From Oceanibaculum indicum P24 (lineage in GTDB: Bacteria > Pseudomonadota > Alphaproteobacteria > Oceanibaculales > Oceanibaculaceae): 64,000 nucleotides of DNA. The notes beneath the pieces were generated by a model. That model had not been told where the DNA came from. It searched no databases and saw nothing but the letters and a program-made list of their open reading frames with translations. Below, one piece after another: positions 36,377 through 46,243 of the stretch. The position numbers were made by a program, and so were the translations under genes. The stretch is from the NCBI RefSeq assembly GCF_000299935.1, contig NZ_AMRL01000012.1:45957-109956 (forward strand). Direction: 5' to 3'. Numbering within the stretch: the stretch's first letter is position 1; each line of letters opens with the position of its first letter.

Positions 36377-38620
36377 TCAGTTGAAGCGATTGTTCTGCGG
36401 GAAGCCGCGCGGCACCAGGCGGCCTGCCCCGGCACGCTTCATGCGCCAGGTCAGCAGATCCGTCTCGGTCCGCACCCGGCCGCCATTCAGGGTCCAGCTG
36501 ATGCCGTCTGCCAGGTTGAACACCTTCACGTCGGTCAGCTTGCCACCGGCATATTTCTGCAGGATCACGCCGCGCCCGCGCTGCATCTCCGGGATTTCCT
36601 CCAGCGCGAAGATCAGCAGCTTGCGGTTGCTGCCGACCACGGCAACGCTGTCACCCTCCGCCGGGATGCAGATGGTGGCCGACGCCCCATCGCCCGGATT
36701 CACGACCTGCCGGCCGGTGCGGGTCTGCGCCAGCACATCCTCTTCCTTCACCAGGAAGCCGCGCCCGTCATCGGAGGCCACAAGCAGCCTGCGGCCCGGC
36801 TTGTGGACCATCAGGGCGACAATGTCCTTGTCCTGCGCCAGATCAATCATCAGCCGGATCGGCTCGCCGAAGCCCCTGCCCCGTGGCAGCTTGTCCACGC
36901 CGATGGTGAAGAACCGGCCATCGGCGGTGAACACCAGCAGCTTGTCCGTCGTCTCGCAGGGGATGGCGAAGCGCGCCTCGTCCCCTTCCTTGTACTTGGT
37001 CTCCGCAACATCGAGATTGTGGCCGCGCAGCGCGCGCACCCAGCCCTTGGCGGAACACAGCACGGTCACCGGCTCGCGCTCGACCATCGCCTCCAGCGGG
37101 ACCACCGTTTCCGAGGGCGGGCCTTCGATGTCGGTGCGGCGCTTGCCCAGCGCCGTATCCTGGCCGAAACGCTTCTGCAGATCGGCGATCTGCTTGCCGA
37201 CGATCTTCCAGCGCCGGGGTTCCTTCGCCATCAGGTCGGTGAGGTCGGCCTGCTCTTCCGTCAGCGCATCGAACTCCTTGCGGATCTCGATTTCCTCCAG
37301 CTTGCGCAGGGCACGCAGCCGCATGTTGAGGATCGATTCGGCCTGCAGGTCGGACAGATCGAAGCGGGTCATCAGCTCCTGCTTCGGCTCATCCTCCTCG
37401 CGGATGATGCGGATCACCTCATCCAGGTTCAGATAGGCAATCAGGTAGCCGCCCAGGATTTCCAGCCGGCGCGCGATATGCTCCAGCCGGTGCGCGGTCC
37501 GGCGCCGCAGCACCTCCTCGCGATGCGCCAGATAGTCGCGCAGTACCTCGCGCAGGGTCATGACCCGGGGCACGCCTTCGCGGTCCAGCAGGTTCATGTT
37601 CAGCGAAATGCGGTTTTCCAGTTCGGTCTGCCGGAACAGGCTCTCCATCAGCACGGCGGGATCGACATTGCGCGATTTCGGCTCCAGCACCAGGCGCACA
37701 TCGGCAGTCGATTCGTCGCGCACATCGCCCAGCATGGCCAGCTTCTTCGCCTGCATCAGCTCGGCGATTTTCTCGACCAGGCGGGACTTCTGCACCTGAT
37801 AGGGAATTTCCGTGACGACGATCTGGAACAGCCCGTGATTCAGCTTCTCGACCTGCCAGCGGGCGCGCACGCGGAAACTGCCGCGCCCCGTCTCATAGGC
37901 CTGCAGGATCGCCTCCGGCGCCTCGGCGATCGACCCGCCGGTCGGGAAGTCCGGACCCTTGATATGGGCCAGCAGCGACGCCGTGGAGACCGGGCCGCCG
38001 CCGCCCAGCATCTCTTCCTTCACGATATGGCTAAGCGCGCCGCACAGCTCCGCCACATTATGCGGCGGAATGCTTGTCGCCATGCCGACCGCGATGCCCT
38101 GGCTGCCATTGGCGAGCAGGTTCGGGAAGGCCGCCGGCAGCACCACCGGCTCCTCCGTCTCACCGTCGTAGGTCTGGCGGAAATCGACGGCATCCTCGTC
38201 GATGCCTTCCAGCAGCAGCTCGGCCACCGGTGTCAGCCGCGCCTCGGTGTACCGCATGGCCGCCGCGTTATCGCCGTCGATATTGCCGAAATTGCCCTGC
38301 CCGTCGATCAGCGGATAGCGCTGCGCGAAATCCTGCGCCAGACGGACCAGCGCGTCATAGATCGCCGAATCGCCATGCGGGTGATATTTACCGATGACAT
38401 CGCCGACCACGCGGGCCGACTTCTTGTGTCCCTGGCTGGATACCAGCCCCAGCTGGCGCATGGCGAACAGCAGGCGGCGATGCACCGGCTTCAGCCCGTC
38501 GCGCACATCGGGCAGCGACCGCGACATGATGGTCGAGAGCGCATAGGACAGGTAGCGCTCGCTGAGCGCCTCCGCCAGGCCTGTATCGCGGATTTCGCCG
38601 GTTGTCTGGCTCTTGGTCAT
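36377..38620 (-). CDS. parC: DNA topoisomerase IV subunit A
   Basis: This subunit breaks and rejoins DNA in topoisomerase IV, which unlinks daughter chromosomes. The 747-residue protein has the catalytic Tyr124 in [11 protein letters not shown]. The quinolone-determining region reads [17 protein letters not shown] with the sensitive-type Ser (about 85) and Asp (about 89). [13 protein letters not shown] is also typical. The C-terminal beta-propeller (about 500-740) is present with several degenerate blades. The start overlaps the recO stop as ATGA and has GGAGGTGTGACCGA upstream. The ParC label over GyrA rests on length, the shorter C terminus and the common recO-parC neighbourhood. Confidence 0.94.
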   Translation of the reverse strand: MTKSQTTGEIRDTGLAEALSERYLSYALSTIMSRSLPDVRDGLKPVHRRLLFAMRQLGLVSSQGHKKSARVVGDVIGKYHPHGDSAIYDALVRLAQDFAQRYPLIDGQGNFGNIDGDNAAAMRYTEARLTPVAELLLEGIDEDAVDFRQTYDGETEEPVVLPAAFPNLLANGSQGIAVGMATSIPPHNVAELCGALSHIVKEEMLGGGGPVSTASLLAHIKGPDFPTGGSIAEAPEAILQAYETGRGSFRVRARWQVEKLNHGLFQIVVTEIPYQVQKSRLVEKIAELMQAKKLAMLGDVRDESTADVRLVLEPKSRNVDPAVLMESLFRQTELENRISLNMNLLDREGVPRVMTLREVLRDYLAHREEVLRRRTAHRLEHIARRLEILGGYLIAYLNLDEVIRIIREEDEPKQELMTRFDLSDLQAESILNMRLRALRKLEEIEIRKEFDALTEEQADLTDLMAKEPRRWKIVGKQIADLQKRFGQDTALGKRRTDIEGPPSETVVPLEAMVEREPVTVLCSAKGWVRALRGHNLDVAETKYKEGDEARFAIPCETTDKLLVFTADGRFFTIGVDKLPRGRGFGEPIRLMIDLAQDKDIVALMVHKPGRRLLVASDDGRGFLVKEEDVLAQTRTGRQVVNPGDGASATICIPAEGDSVAVVGSNRKLLIFALEEIPEMQRGRGVILQKYAGGKLTDVKVFNLADGISWTLNGGRVRTETDLLTWRMKRAGAGRLVPRGFPQNNRFN

Positions 38621-39363
38621 TCGGTCACACCTCCACCAGATATAGTAGCCGACTGCCGCAGCCGGTCAATGAATCGTATGCGCGCCGCCGGCAGCGGCTT
38701 ATGATTCAGGCCGAACACATGCCGGTCCAGAAAGAAGCCGGTGAGATCCAGCCCGTGCAGTATTTCCTCCGGCGTGTCGTCGCCTCGGCCGATCAGGAAG
38801 CCCGGCAGCCGCAGCAGCCGGTCGCGGTAAGGCTCGCCCGCCGACAGCGACACCGCGCGGCCGGTGCGCGGGCTGACATAAGCCAGGTCGTCGTTCAGGC
38901 CGGTGGCGGCGCAGCGCGAAAGATCGAGCCCAAAGCCCAGATCGGCTAGCAGGCCGGTTTCCCATTTCACATAGGCGGCGGCCCAGACCGCGCTGTCCAG
39001 CAGCCCGATCAGCGCCAGCAACCCCTCATAGACCGCCGGATGCGGCTCCCGCTCGGCCAGCGCGCCATCGGCGACGGCGCAGGCCGAGGCCAGCGCAGAG
39101 AGCTTCAGCGGGTCTTCCAGATAGGCCGCGGCATGAGCCTGTAGCAGCTCGCAGCTGTAATTGCCCAGATGCTCAGCCAGGCGCGCCCGCCAGCTCGCCC
39201 GGACCAGATTGCCCGGCTGGAACATGCCGCGCTGGCGCCCCGATCCGCCGCCGCGCACCAACCCGGCATGGCGGCCACGATCCACTGTCAGCAGCGACAG
39301 GACGAGTGAGCCTTCGCCATGCGGCCGCGTACTCAGCACGATTCCGTCGTCGGTCCAGTCCAT
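38617..39363 (-). CDS. recO: DNA repair protein RecO
   Basis: RecO loads RecA onto SSB-coated single-stranded DNA in the RecFOR pathway. The 248-residue protein starts [22 protein letters not shown], followed by [23 protein letters not shown], both typical of the N-terminal OB fold. The C-terminal part is helical with [20 protein letters not shown] near 160. The zinc-finger cysteines of some RecO proteins are largely absent, which is common in this class. It is sandwiched between era and parC in the conserved rnc-era-recO order. Confidence 0.93.
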   Translation of the reverse strand: MDWTDDGIVLSTRPHGEGSLVLSLLTVDRGRHAGLVRGGGSGRQRGMFQPGNLVRASWRARLAEHLGNYSCELLQAHAAAYLEDPLKLSALASACAVADGALAEREPHPAVYEGLLALIGLLDSAVWAAAYVKWETGLLADLGFGLDLSRCAATGLNDDLAYVSPRTGRAVSLSAGEPYRDRLLRLPGFLIGRGDDTPEEILHGLDLTGFFLDRHVFGLNHKPLPAARIRFIDRLRQSATISGGGVTE

Positions 39364-39388
39364 CAGTCAGCTGGTGTCGCCAGGCCGC

Positions 39389-40309
39389 TCACGCGTTCCA
39401 TTCCAGCCCCCAGGGCTTGAAGCGCTCCGGGTCCTCATCCCAGGATTCGCGGACCTTCACAAACAGGAAGAGATGCACCTTGCGCTCCATCATCGCTTCC
39501 AGCTCGCTTTGTGACTGTTCGCGCACCCGGCGGATCGCCTGCCCGCCCTTGCCCAGCACGATGGCCTTGTGGTTGTCGCGCTGGACATAGATGGTCTGGT
39601 CGATCTTCACCGACCCGTCCTTGAAATCCTCCCACTTCTCGGTCTCGACGGTGAGGCCGTAAGGGACTTCCTGATGGTAGTTCAGGAACAGCTTCTCGCG
39701 GGTGACCTCCGCCGCCAGCAGGCGCAGCGGCATGTCGGTCATCTCATCCTCGGGATAGAGCCACGGTCCTTCCGGCATCTCGCCGGCGAGATGGGCGCGC
39801 AGATCGGCAATGCCGTCACCCGTCGCCGCCGAGATCATGAAAATCCGGGTGAAGGGGAAGCGTTCATTCAGCGCCTGAGCCCTGGCCAGCAGGACCTCAC
39901 GGTGCTTCACAAGGTCGATCTTGTTCAGCGCCAGCATGGCCGTCTGGCCGGACTTCTCAAGCTCGGCGATAATCCGCTCGCTATCCTCATCCAGCCGGGC
40001 CTGCGAGGCATCGACCAGCAGCACGATCCGGTCCGCGTCCTTCGCCCCGTCCCAGGCGGCGCGCACCATCGCGCGGTCCAGCCGCCGCTTCGGCACGAAG
40101 ATGCCCGGTGTATCGACGAAGATGATCTGGCTGTCACCTTCCGCGATGATGCCGGTGACCCGCGTGCGGGTGGTCTGCACCTTTGGGCTGACGATGGACA
40201 CCTTGCCGCCGATCAGCGCGTTCATCAGCGTGGATTTGCCGGCATTCGGCGCGCCGACCAGCGCGACATAGCCGCAGCGCGTACCGGCCGGAGCCGCTGT
40301 GTCGGTCAT
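39389..40309 (-). CDS. era: GTPase Era
   Basis: This 306-residue GTPase assists maturation of the 30S subunit by binding the 3' end of 16S rRNA. G1 GAPNAGKS, the switch region VQTTRTRVTG, G3 DTPG and G4 NKID are present. The C-terminal KH domain carries VQRDNHKAIVLGKGGQAIRRV. ATG 40309 overlaps the rnc stop as ATGA; the frame is open far upstream, but only as the antisense-like extension inside rnc. Coupling to rnc is the conserved arrangement. Confidence 0.96.
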   Translation of the reverse strand: MTDTAAPAGTRCGYVALVGAPNAGKSTLMNALIGGKVSIVSPKVQTTRTRVTGIIAEGDSQIIFVDTPGIFVPKRRLDRAMVRAAWDGAKDADRIVLLVDASQARLDEDSERIIAELEKSGQTAMLALNKIDLVKHREVLLARAQALNERFPFTRIFMISAATGDGIADLRAHLAGEMPEGPWLYPEDEMTDMPLRLLAAEVTREKLFLNYHQEVPYGLTVETEKWEDFKDGSVKIDQTIYVQRDNHKAIVLGKGGQAIRRVREQSQSELEAMMERKVHLFLFVKVRESWDEDPERFKPWGLEWNA

Positions 40310-41013
40310 GTGCCTTTTCCCTTTGTCACCCTGTCGAGCAGCGCCTGCGCTGCCTGCTGTTCCGCAACACGTTTCGAGGGGCCGGTACCCTCGGCTGGTT
40401 CCTGGCCCTTCACCGTCACCTCGACGGTGAAGACCGGCTGGTGTGCCGGCCCTTCCCGCCCGACCTCGCGGTAGCTGGGCAGCGGCAGCCCCCGCCCCTG
40501 CGCCCATTCCTGCAGACCCGTCTTGGCATCCTGCGGCGGGCGGCCGGAATCCGCCAGTTGCACTTCCCACTCGCGCAGCACGAAGCTTCGGGCCGCCTCC
40601 AGCCCGCCATCGAGGTAGAGGGCAGCGATGACCGCCTCCAGCGCATCCGCCAGCAGCGCATCATTGTCGCGCCCGCCGGCATCGGCCTCGCTGCGCGACA
40701 GCTTCAGATGATCGCCCAGCCGGATTGTCCTGGCCACCTGGGCCAGCGCCTCGCGCCGCACCAGCCCGACATGCCGCTTGGCGATGTCGCCCTCACGTTC
40801 CTTCGGGAAACGTTCCAACAGCGCCTCAGCGACGACCAGCCCCAGTACCCGGTCGCCCAGGAATTCCAGCCGCTCATAGGCCGCCGAGCGGCGCTCCGTA
40901 GCGCTCAGATGGGTCAGCGCCTCGGTCAGCAACGCCGGCCGTGCGAAATCATGCCCCAGCCGTGCAGAGAGCGTCTCTATATCGGTGTCAGTGGCGCCCT
41001 GCGCCATGGTCAA
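40306..41013 (-). CDS. rnc: Ribonuclease III
   Basis: This double-strand-specific endonuclease processes rRNA and regulatory RNAs. The 235-residue protein has the signature ERLEFLGDRVLGLVVAEAL near residue 42, with the catalytic acidic residues there and in ALLADALEAVIAALYLDGG near 120. A double-stranded RNA-binding domain (about 160-230) ends with KRVAEQQAAQALL. It sits between lepB and era with a 4-base overlap to era. The start can be Met1 or Met3. Confidence 0.96.
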   Translation of the reverse strand: MTMAQGATDTDIETLSARLGHDFARPALLTEALTHLSATERRSAAYERLEFLGDRVLGLVVAEALLERFPKEREGDIAKRHVGLVRREALAQVARTIRLGDHLKLSRSEADAGGRDNDALLADALEAVIAALYLDGGLEAARSFVLREWEVQLADSGRPPQDAKTGLQEWAQGRGLPLPSYREVGREGPAHQPVFTVEVTVKGQEPAEGTGPSKRVAEQQAAQALLDRVTKGKGT

Positions 41014-41022
41014 GCCATCCGG

Positions 41023-41751
41023 TCAGCGGATTCCATCGAACAGCCGATCGTACCGGATCGCGAAGGGCCATTTCCAGATTTCCCACAAGGCTGCCGTGCC
41101 GTTGGTGGAGAAGAACAGCACATCCGCCCGGCCCACCAGATTCTCGCGCGGAATATAGCCGACGCCGGCCAGCACGCGGCTGTCCACCGAATCGTCGCGA
41201 TTGTCGCCCATGCCGAAATAATGGCCGGCCGGAACGACATATTCCGGCGTGTTGTCCAGCATGCCATTGTCCGACCGTTCGAGGATGCGGTGGCGACGGC
41301 CATTCGGCAGCGTCTCGATAAACTGTGTCACGCGGACGTTGGGCGCCTCCTCCGGCACGAAATCCTCGATCCGTTCGCGCTTCACCAGCTCATTATTGAT
41401 GTAGAGCCGGCCATCAACCATGCGGATGCGATCCCCCGGCAGGCCGACGATGCGCTTGATGTAGTCGGTCTCGTTATCGCGCGGCAGCTTGAACACCACG
41501 ACATCGCCGCGCTCCGGCTCGGTGAACAGGATACGCCCTGGGATCAGCGGCAGACCGAAGGGCAGCGAATAGCGGCTGTAGCCGTAGGAAAACTTGCTGA
41601 CAAACAGGTAATCGCCCACCAGCAGGGTCGGGATCATCGACCCCGACGGGATGTTGAACGGCTCGTAGGCGAAAGTGCGGATACCAAGCGCGATGAGTAT
41701 CGCATAAACGACTGTGCGGATCGTTTCGCCGATCCCTCCAGATTTGCTCAC
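41023..41751 (-). CDS. lepB: Signal peptidase I
   Basis: This inner-membrane peptidase removes signal peptides from secreted proteins. With GTG 41751 as start the protein is 242 residues. One membrane helix (about 10-27) is followed by the nucleophile Ser38 in PSGSMIPTL and the general-base Lys99 in DYIKRIVGLPGD. GHYFGMGDNRDDSVDSR forms the conserved box E. The GTG start gives the family's usual short N terminus; the frame is open another 20 codons upstream to a TTG, but that adds an unrelated polar segment. It is followed by rnc after 9 bases. Confidence 0.94.
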   Translation of the reverse strand: MSKSGGIGETIRTVVYAILIALGIRTFAYEPFNIPSGSMIPTLLVGDYLFVSKFSYGYSRYSLPFGLPLIPGRILFTEPERGDVVVFKLPRDNETDYIKRIVGLPGDRIRMVDGRLYINNELVKRERIEDFVPEEAPNVRVTQFIETLPNGRRHRILERSDNGMLDNTPEYVVPAGHYFGMGDNRDDSVDSRVLAGVGYIPRENLVGRADVLFFSTNGTAALWEIWKWPFAIRYDRLFDGIR

Positions 41752-41863
41752 TGTGCCAGAACCATGCTGTTGGGGATAGCCTTCGCGGAAGGCGAAGGAC
41801 GAGCTTCCCAAGCATATGCCCGAAAAGCGCCCCTATCACAAGGTTGCAGGCAAAAGAATGCGA

Positions 41864-42640
41864 TCAGGCCGAGCGTTCGCCAATCGCCTCGGCGCGGGCC
41901 TTGTCCATCAGCGAGCGCATGCGCTTGATGGCGCTGTCCAGCCCGCTGAAGATCGCCTCGCCGATCAGGAAATGGCCGATATTCAGCTCGTGGATCGTCG
42001 GGATGGCGGCCACCGGCCCTACCGTATCGAAGCTGAGGCCATGGCCGGCATGGCATTCCAGCCCCAGCTCCTCCGCCTTCCGGGCGGCGGCAACGATGCG
42101 GGCCAGATGGCGGTCACGCTCCGCCCCGGTTGCCTCGCAATAGGCACCGGTATGCAGCTCCACCACCGGCGCGCCGAGGGCCACAGCAGCCTCCAGCTGC
42201 GCCGTCTCCGGCTCGATGAACAGCGACACCCGGATGCCGGCAGCGCCCAGCTCCTGCGTATAGCGCATCAGCTCGCCCTTCAGCCGGGCGGCATCCAGCC
42301 CGCCCTCGGTCGTCACCTCGGTACGTTTTTCCGGCACGATGCAGGCAGCATGCGGCTTGTGACGCAAGGCGATGGCCAGCATCTCCTCCGTTGCCGCCAT
42401 CTCCAGGTTCAGCGGCAGGTCGATCTCCCCCACCAGCCGGTCGATATCCTTGTCGGAGATGTGGCGCCGGTCCTCGCGCAGATGCGCGGTGATGCCGTCA
42501 GCACCCGCCTGCGCGGCCTGCTTCGCCGCCCGCACCGGATCGGGATGACCGCCGCCGCGCGCATTACGGATGGTCGCCACATGGTCGATGTTCACGCCAA
42601 GTCGCAGATGGCGGATAGCAGCATTGGCCGACATGGTCAT
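41864..42640 (-). CDS. pdxJ: Pyridoxine 5'-phosphate synthase
   Basis: This cytosolic enzyme condenses 1-deoxy-xylulose 5-phosphate with 3-amino-2-oxopropyl phosphate to pyridoxine 5'-phosphate. The 258-residue TIM-barrel protein has LGVNIDHVATIRNARGG near the N terminus, GITAHLREDRRHI near 50, NLEMAATEEML, and HAGHGLSFDTVGPVAAI with ELNIGHFLIGEAIF near the C terminus. Normal length. In many alphaproteobacteria pdxJ is followed by acpS and then lepB; here only about 110 bases separate pdxJ from lepB and acpS is missing. Confidence 0.96.
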   Translation of the reverse strand: MTMSANAAIRHLRLGVNIDHVATIRNARGGGHPDPVRAAKQAAQAGADGITAHLREDRRHISDKDIDRLVGEIDLPLNLEMAATEEMLAIALRHKPHAACIVPEKRTEVTTEGGLDAARLKGELMRYTQELGAAGIRVSLFIEPETAQLEAAVALGAPVVELHTGAYCEATGAERDRHLARIVAAARKAEELGLECHAGHGLSFDTVGPVAAIPTIHELNIGHFLIGEAIFSGLDSAIKRMRSLMDKARAEAIGERSA

Positions 42641-42771
42641 TCTCCGCAGGTCGAATGGAATGCCAAGGATATGATGAGGGAGCCGATATTGGAAAGGCCA
42701 TGCAGGCCCCGCCTGCCGCAGGCCTGCCGCGCATCCAGCGATGTCATCAGGACAATCGCGGTCTTTGAGCG

Positions 42772-44940
42772 CTAACCCCGGGCGCGGTCAACGGAGTTGA
42801 TCATCGGGCTGGCGCGCAGCGCGGCGATGATGTTGGTCAGGTGCTTCACATCCTCAACCTCGACATCAACCAGAATGTCAAAGAAGTCCTGCGAGCGGTT
42901 GGTAATCTTCAGATTATTGATATTGCCGCGATTCTTGCCGATGGTCATGGTCAAATTGCCAAGGCTGCCGGGCTCGTTCGAGATGATGACCGACAGCCGG
43001 CCGACATGACGGTCCGCCCCCTCGCCCGGCTCGTCCCAGGCGACATCCAGCCAGCGTTCCGGAGTGTCGTGGAACTGCTCCAGCACCTCACAGTCGATGG
43101 TGTGGATGGTCACCCCCTTGCCGGTGGTGACGATGCCGACGATACGGTCGCCAGGCAGCGGGTGGCAGCATTTGGCGAAATGCATCGCCATACCGGGGAT
43201 CAGGCCGCGGATCGGGACCGCGCCATCGCGGCTGCGCGCCTTGTTGCGCGCCCGCGCGATCGGCACCACCTTGCCGTCGGCGGGTTTCGCCTCCGGCCGG
43301 TTGCGTTTGGTCTCCGGGAACAGCGTGTGGACGACATGCAGGCCGGTCAGCAGCCCTTCGCCCACCTGCGCGAACAGATCGTCCAGCTTCTCCAGCTTGA
43401 AGATCTGCGGCGCGCGCTCCAGCGCCTTTTCGGTGAAGGGAATGCCCTCCTGCCGGAACGCCTTTTCCGTGATCGTGCGCCCCAGAGTCATGAACTCGTC
43501 GCGCTTCTGCTGGCGGATGAAGCGGCGGATGCAGGCCTTGGCCTTGCCGGTGACGACGAATTCTTCCCAGGTCGGCGACGGCGACTGCGACTTGGAGGTG
43601 ACGATCTCCACCTGGTCGCCATTCTTCAGCTGCGCGCGCAGCGGCACGAGGCGGCCATTCAGCTTCGCGCCGACGCAGCGGTCGCCAATCTCGGAATGGA
43701 CGGCATAGGCGAAGTCGATGGGGGTGGCACCACGCGGAAGCGAGATCAGGTCGCCCTTGGGCGTGAAGCAGAACACCTGATCCTGGTACATTTCGAGCTT
43801 GGTATGCTCAAGAAACTCCTCGGGACCGGCCGCACTCTCCAGAATATCCAGAAGCTCGCGTATCCAGCGGTACTTCCGGCCTTCCTTCTGATGCTCGCCG
43901 CTGTGCTGCTTGTAGTCCCAGTGCGCGGCCACGCCCAGTTCGGCCGTCTGGTGCATGTCGCGCGTGCGGATCTGGATCTCGATGCGCTGGCGCTCCGGCC
44001 CGATGACACCGGTGTGCAGCGAGCGGTAGCCGTTCGATTTCGGCACCGAGATGTAATCCTTGAAGCGACCGGGCACGGTGGGGAACTGCGCATGGATGAT
44101 GCCGAGCGCCTGATAGCAATGCTCCACCGAATCCACGATGACGCGGAACGCCATGATGTCGGAGAGCTGCTCGAAGCTGACATTCTTGCGCTTCATCTTC
44201 TCCCAGATGGAGAAGGGCGATTTTTCCCGCCCCGACACCTCGATGCCCGGTAGGCCATATTCGGCCAGAAGCTTCTTCAGTTCGGCAATGATGCGGCTGA
44301 CCAGCGGCTCGCCCTGCTCGCGCAGAAAGGCCAGGCGGGTGACGATGGATTCCCGCGCGTCGGGATGCAGCTGCCGGAAGGCCAGGTCCTGCAGCTCGTC
44401 CTTCCAGGTGTGGATGCCGATGCGCTCGGCCAGCGGCGCATAGATTTCCAGCGTCTCCAGGGCGATGCGCCGGCGCTTCTCCTCGCTCTTCACGAAGTGC
44501 AGCGTGCGCATATTGTGCAGCCGGTCGGCCAGCTTCACCAGCAGGACGCGGATATCCTCCGACATCGCCAGCACCAGCTTGCGGAAATTCTCCGCCTGCT
44601 TGGACTGGTCGGACTGCAGCTCGATGCGGGTCAGCTTCGTCACGCCATCGACGAGGCGCGCGACTTCCTTGCCGAACAGCTGCTCGATATCCGCCAGCGT
44701 GGCGTCAGTATCCTCGATGGTGTCGTGCAGCAGCGCGGTGACGATAGAATCGCCATCCAGCTTCAGGTCGGTCAGGATGCCGGCGACTTCGATGGGATGG
44801 GAGAAATAAGGATCGCCCGAGGCCCGCTTCTGCGAACCGTGCATCTTCATGGCATAGACGTAGGCGCGATCGAGCTTCGCCTCATCCGCACGCGGATCGT
44901 AGGAGCGAACACGCTCGACCAATTCGTATTGACGCATCAT
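42772..44940 (-). CDS. rsh: Bifunctional (p)ppGpp synthetase/hydrolase (Rsh, RelA/SpoT family)
   Basis: This 722-residue enzyme makes and degrades the stringent-response alarmone. Domains in order: the HD hydrolase (about 25-200) with SHPIEVAGIL, LLHDTIEDT and KLADRLHNMRTL; the synthetase (about 240-370) with GRFKDYISVPKSNGYRSLHT; a TGS domain (about 390-450); and a C-terminal ACT domain (about 640-720). The hydrolase motif HDTIEDT is intact, so both activities are likely, as usual for the single Rsh of alphaproteobacteria. It follows rpoZ after 111 bases holding a strong terminator, so expression may be partly uncoupled from rpoZ. Confidence 0.96.
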   Translation of the reverse strand: MMRQYELVERVRSYDPRADEAKLDRAYVYAMKMHGSQKRASGDPYFSHPIEVAGILTDLKLDGDSIVTALLHDTIEDTDATLADIEQLFGKEVARLVDGVTKLTRIELQSDQSKQAENFRKLVLAMSEDIRVLLVKLADRLHNMRTLHFVKSEEKRRRIALETLEIYAPLAERIGIHTWKDELQDLAFRQLHPDARESIVTRLAFLREQGEPLVSRIIAELKKLLAEYGLPGIEVSGREKSPFSIWEKMKRKNVSFEQLSDIMAFRVIVDSVEHCYQALGIIHAQFPTVPGRFKDYISVPKSNGYRSLHTGVIGPERQRIEIQIRTRDMHQTAELGVAAHWDYKQHSGEHQKEGRKYRWIRELLDILESAAGPEEFLEHTKLEMYQDQVFCFTPKGDLISLPRGATPIDFAYAVHSEIGDRCVGAKLNGRLVPLRAQLKNGDQVEIVTSKSQSPSPTWEEFVVTGKAKACIRRFIRQQKRDEFMTLGRTITEKAFRQEGIPFTEKALERAPQIFKLEKLDDLFAQVGEGLLTGLHVVHTLFPETKRNRPEAKPADGKVVPIARARNKARSRDGAVPIRGLIPGMAMHFAKCCHPLPGDRIVGIVTTGKGVTIHTIDCEVLEQFHDTPERWLDVAWDEPGEGADRHVGRLSVIISNEPGSLGNLTMTIGKNRGNINNLKITNRSQDFFDILVDVEVEDVKHLTNIIAALRASPMINSVDRARG

Positions 44941-44993
44941 GGCGCGCCGTCCAGCCGGTTACGAGAAGACCTTTTCATACATAATATATAAGA

Positions 44994-45040
44994 AAAGCCG
45001 GCCTCCCTGCCATGTCGATGGCGCAGGGAGGACCGGCTTT
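44994..45040 (-). terminator. Terminator or attenuator between rpoZ and rsh
   Basis: Two stacked stems, 44994-45001 with 45033-45040 and 45002-45010 with 45023-45031, are separated by a bulged A at 45032 and close a 12-base loop. Reading the minus strand a T-rich TCTTATATATT tract follows, so it points away from rpoZ. Confidence 0.85.
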
Positions 45041-45051
45041 GCATAAGAAAA

Positions 45052-45465
45052 TCAGCGCTCGTCGCGCAGCATATCGTCGTCGATATCCTCGAACTGCGCG
45101 CCGGCCTCTTCGGCCTCGCCTTCGGAATCGTCATCCTCGGCGGCGGCGCGCGGCCGGTCATCGGCACCCTGCGGGCCAAGAATACCGGACTCGCTCGCCA
45201 TCAGCTCCAGCGTATCGTCCTCGACCAGCTCATCCGGCTCCTGGGTGTGCTGTTCGCGCTTCACCAGCGCCTCGCTCAGCACCTCAAGCTCGATGGTCTC
45301 GTCGGCGATCTCCCGCAGGGCCACGACGGGGTTCTTGTCATTGTCCCGTTCGATGGTCAGCGATCCGCCGGACGCGATCTGCCGCGCGCGATGGCTGGCC
45401 ATCATCACCAGCTCGAACCGGTTAGGAATCCGCTCAACGCAATCTTCGACCGTAACGCGGGCCAT
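45052..45465 (-). CDS. rpoZ: RNA polymerase omega subunit
   Basis: The omega subunit aids assembly of RNA polymerase and, in proteobacteria, forms part of a ppGpp-binding site with beta'. The 137-residue protein opens [32 protein letters not shown] (given in part), followed by [16 protein letters not shown], the family core. The last 60 residues are very acidic, longer than in E. coli omega (91 residues) but common in alphaproteobacteria. A GGAGAG site precedes the ATG. It stands next to rsh, matching the omega-ppGpp link. Confidence 0.95.
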   Translation of the reverse strand: MARVTVEDCVERIPNRFELVMMASHRARQIASGGSLTIERDNDKNPVVALREIADETIELEVLSEALVKREQHTQEPDELVEDDTLELMASESGILGPQGADDRPRAAAEDDDSEGEAEEAGAQFEDIDDDMLRDER

Positions 45466-45555
45466 TCAACTCTCCGGAAAGTAGGAATTCGTCACGAACG
45501 AAAACATATAGCGGCTGCCGCACCGCAACACAAGGAAAGCTTGAGAAATGCTCGC

Positions 45556-46056
45556 CTAGCGGATCGGGTGAAGCGCCTGCCCGGGCGACAGGGCCGCCAG
45601 CAGCGCGGGAATGTCCCTGCTATCGCCGGGATGGCACCAGTCCCGCGCGATGTCCAGCAGCGGCCGCAGTACGAAAGCCCGCTCCCGCAGGCGTGGATGC
45701 GGCAGAAGCGGCGGCACCTCCGCCCTGTCATTCTGCACATCATGATAGGCCAGCAGATCGAGGTCCAGCACTCGGGCCTCGTTACGGACCTGCCGCACGC
45801 GCCCGAACTGCGCTTCGATCTCATGCAGCCTTGCCAGCAGCGCAGCTGGCGGCAGCGCAGTTTCCACAAGCACGGCGCCATTCGCATACCAGGGCTGATC
45901 CGACAGCGGCACCGGCGCGCTTTCGAACAGCCGGGACCGCGCGACAACCCGGATGTCGGGATCACGCTCCAGCATCTCCAGGGCGGCAAGGCAGACCGCG
46001 CGCGGTGTATCGAACCCTGCGCCCGGCAGGTTGGACCCTATCGCCACCAGAATCAT
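45556..46056 (-). CDS. folK: 2-amino-4-hydroxy-6-hydroxymethyldihydropteridine pyrophosphokinase
   Basis: HPPK transfers pyrophosphate from ATP to 6-hydroxymethyl-7,8-dihydropterin in folate synthesis. ATG 46056 gives 166 residues starting ILVAIGSNLPG, the family's start; the frame is open 24 codons further upstream without conservation. Motifs are SRLFESAPVPLSDQPWYANGAVLVET and RVLDLDLLAYHD followed by LPHPRLRERAFVLRPLLDI, covering the ATP and magnesium sites. It sits just upstream of rpoZ, a common neighbour in alphaproteobacteria. Confidence 0.95.
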   Translation of the reverse strand: MILVAIGSNLPGAGFDTPRAVCLAALEMLERDPDIRVVARSRLFESAPVPLSDQPWYANGAVLVETALPPAALLARLHEIEAQFGRVRQVRNEARVLDLDLLAYHDVQNDRAEVPPLLPHPRLRERAFVLRPLLDIARDWCHPGDSRDIPALLAALSPGQALHPIR

Positions 46057-46243
46057 TGCGTCCCGTTCTCCGTTCCCGGCTTTGCCGACATCATGACAAA
46101 AGCCGACATCGGCCCTTGCCATAGCCAATTATGCACCTTAGATAAATGGGAAATCAGTATTTTCGTGGGAAAAGAAAAAAGTTAAAGCCAAGCATTTAAC
46201 CTTCAATTCTTTTGACCAAGCTCATATTCAAGAAAGCCAGGAC

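Noticed and set aside
36314..38704. A 796-codon plus-strand open frame opposite parC
   Set aside because: Entirely antisense to an intact ParC with all catalytic motifs; composition is that of a reverse-complement shadow.
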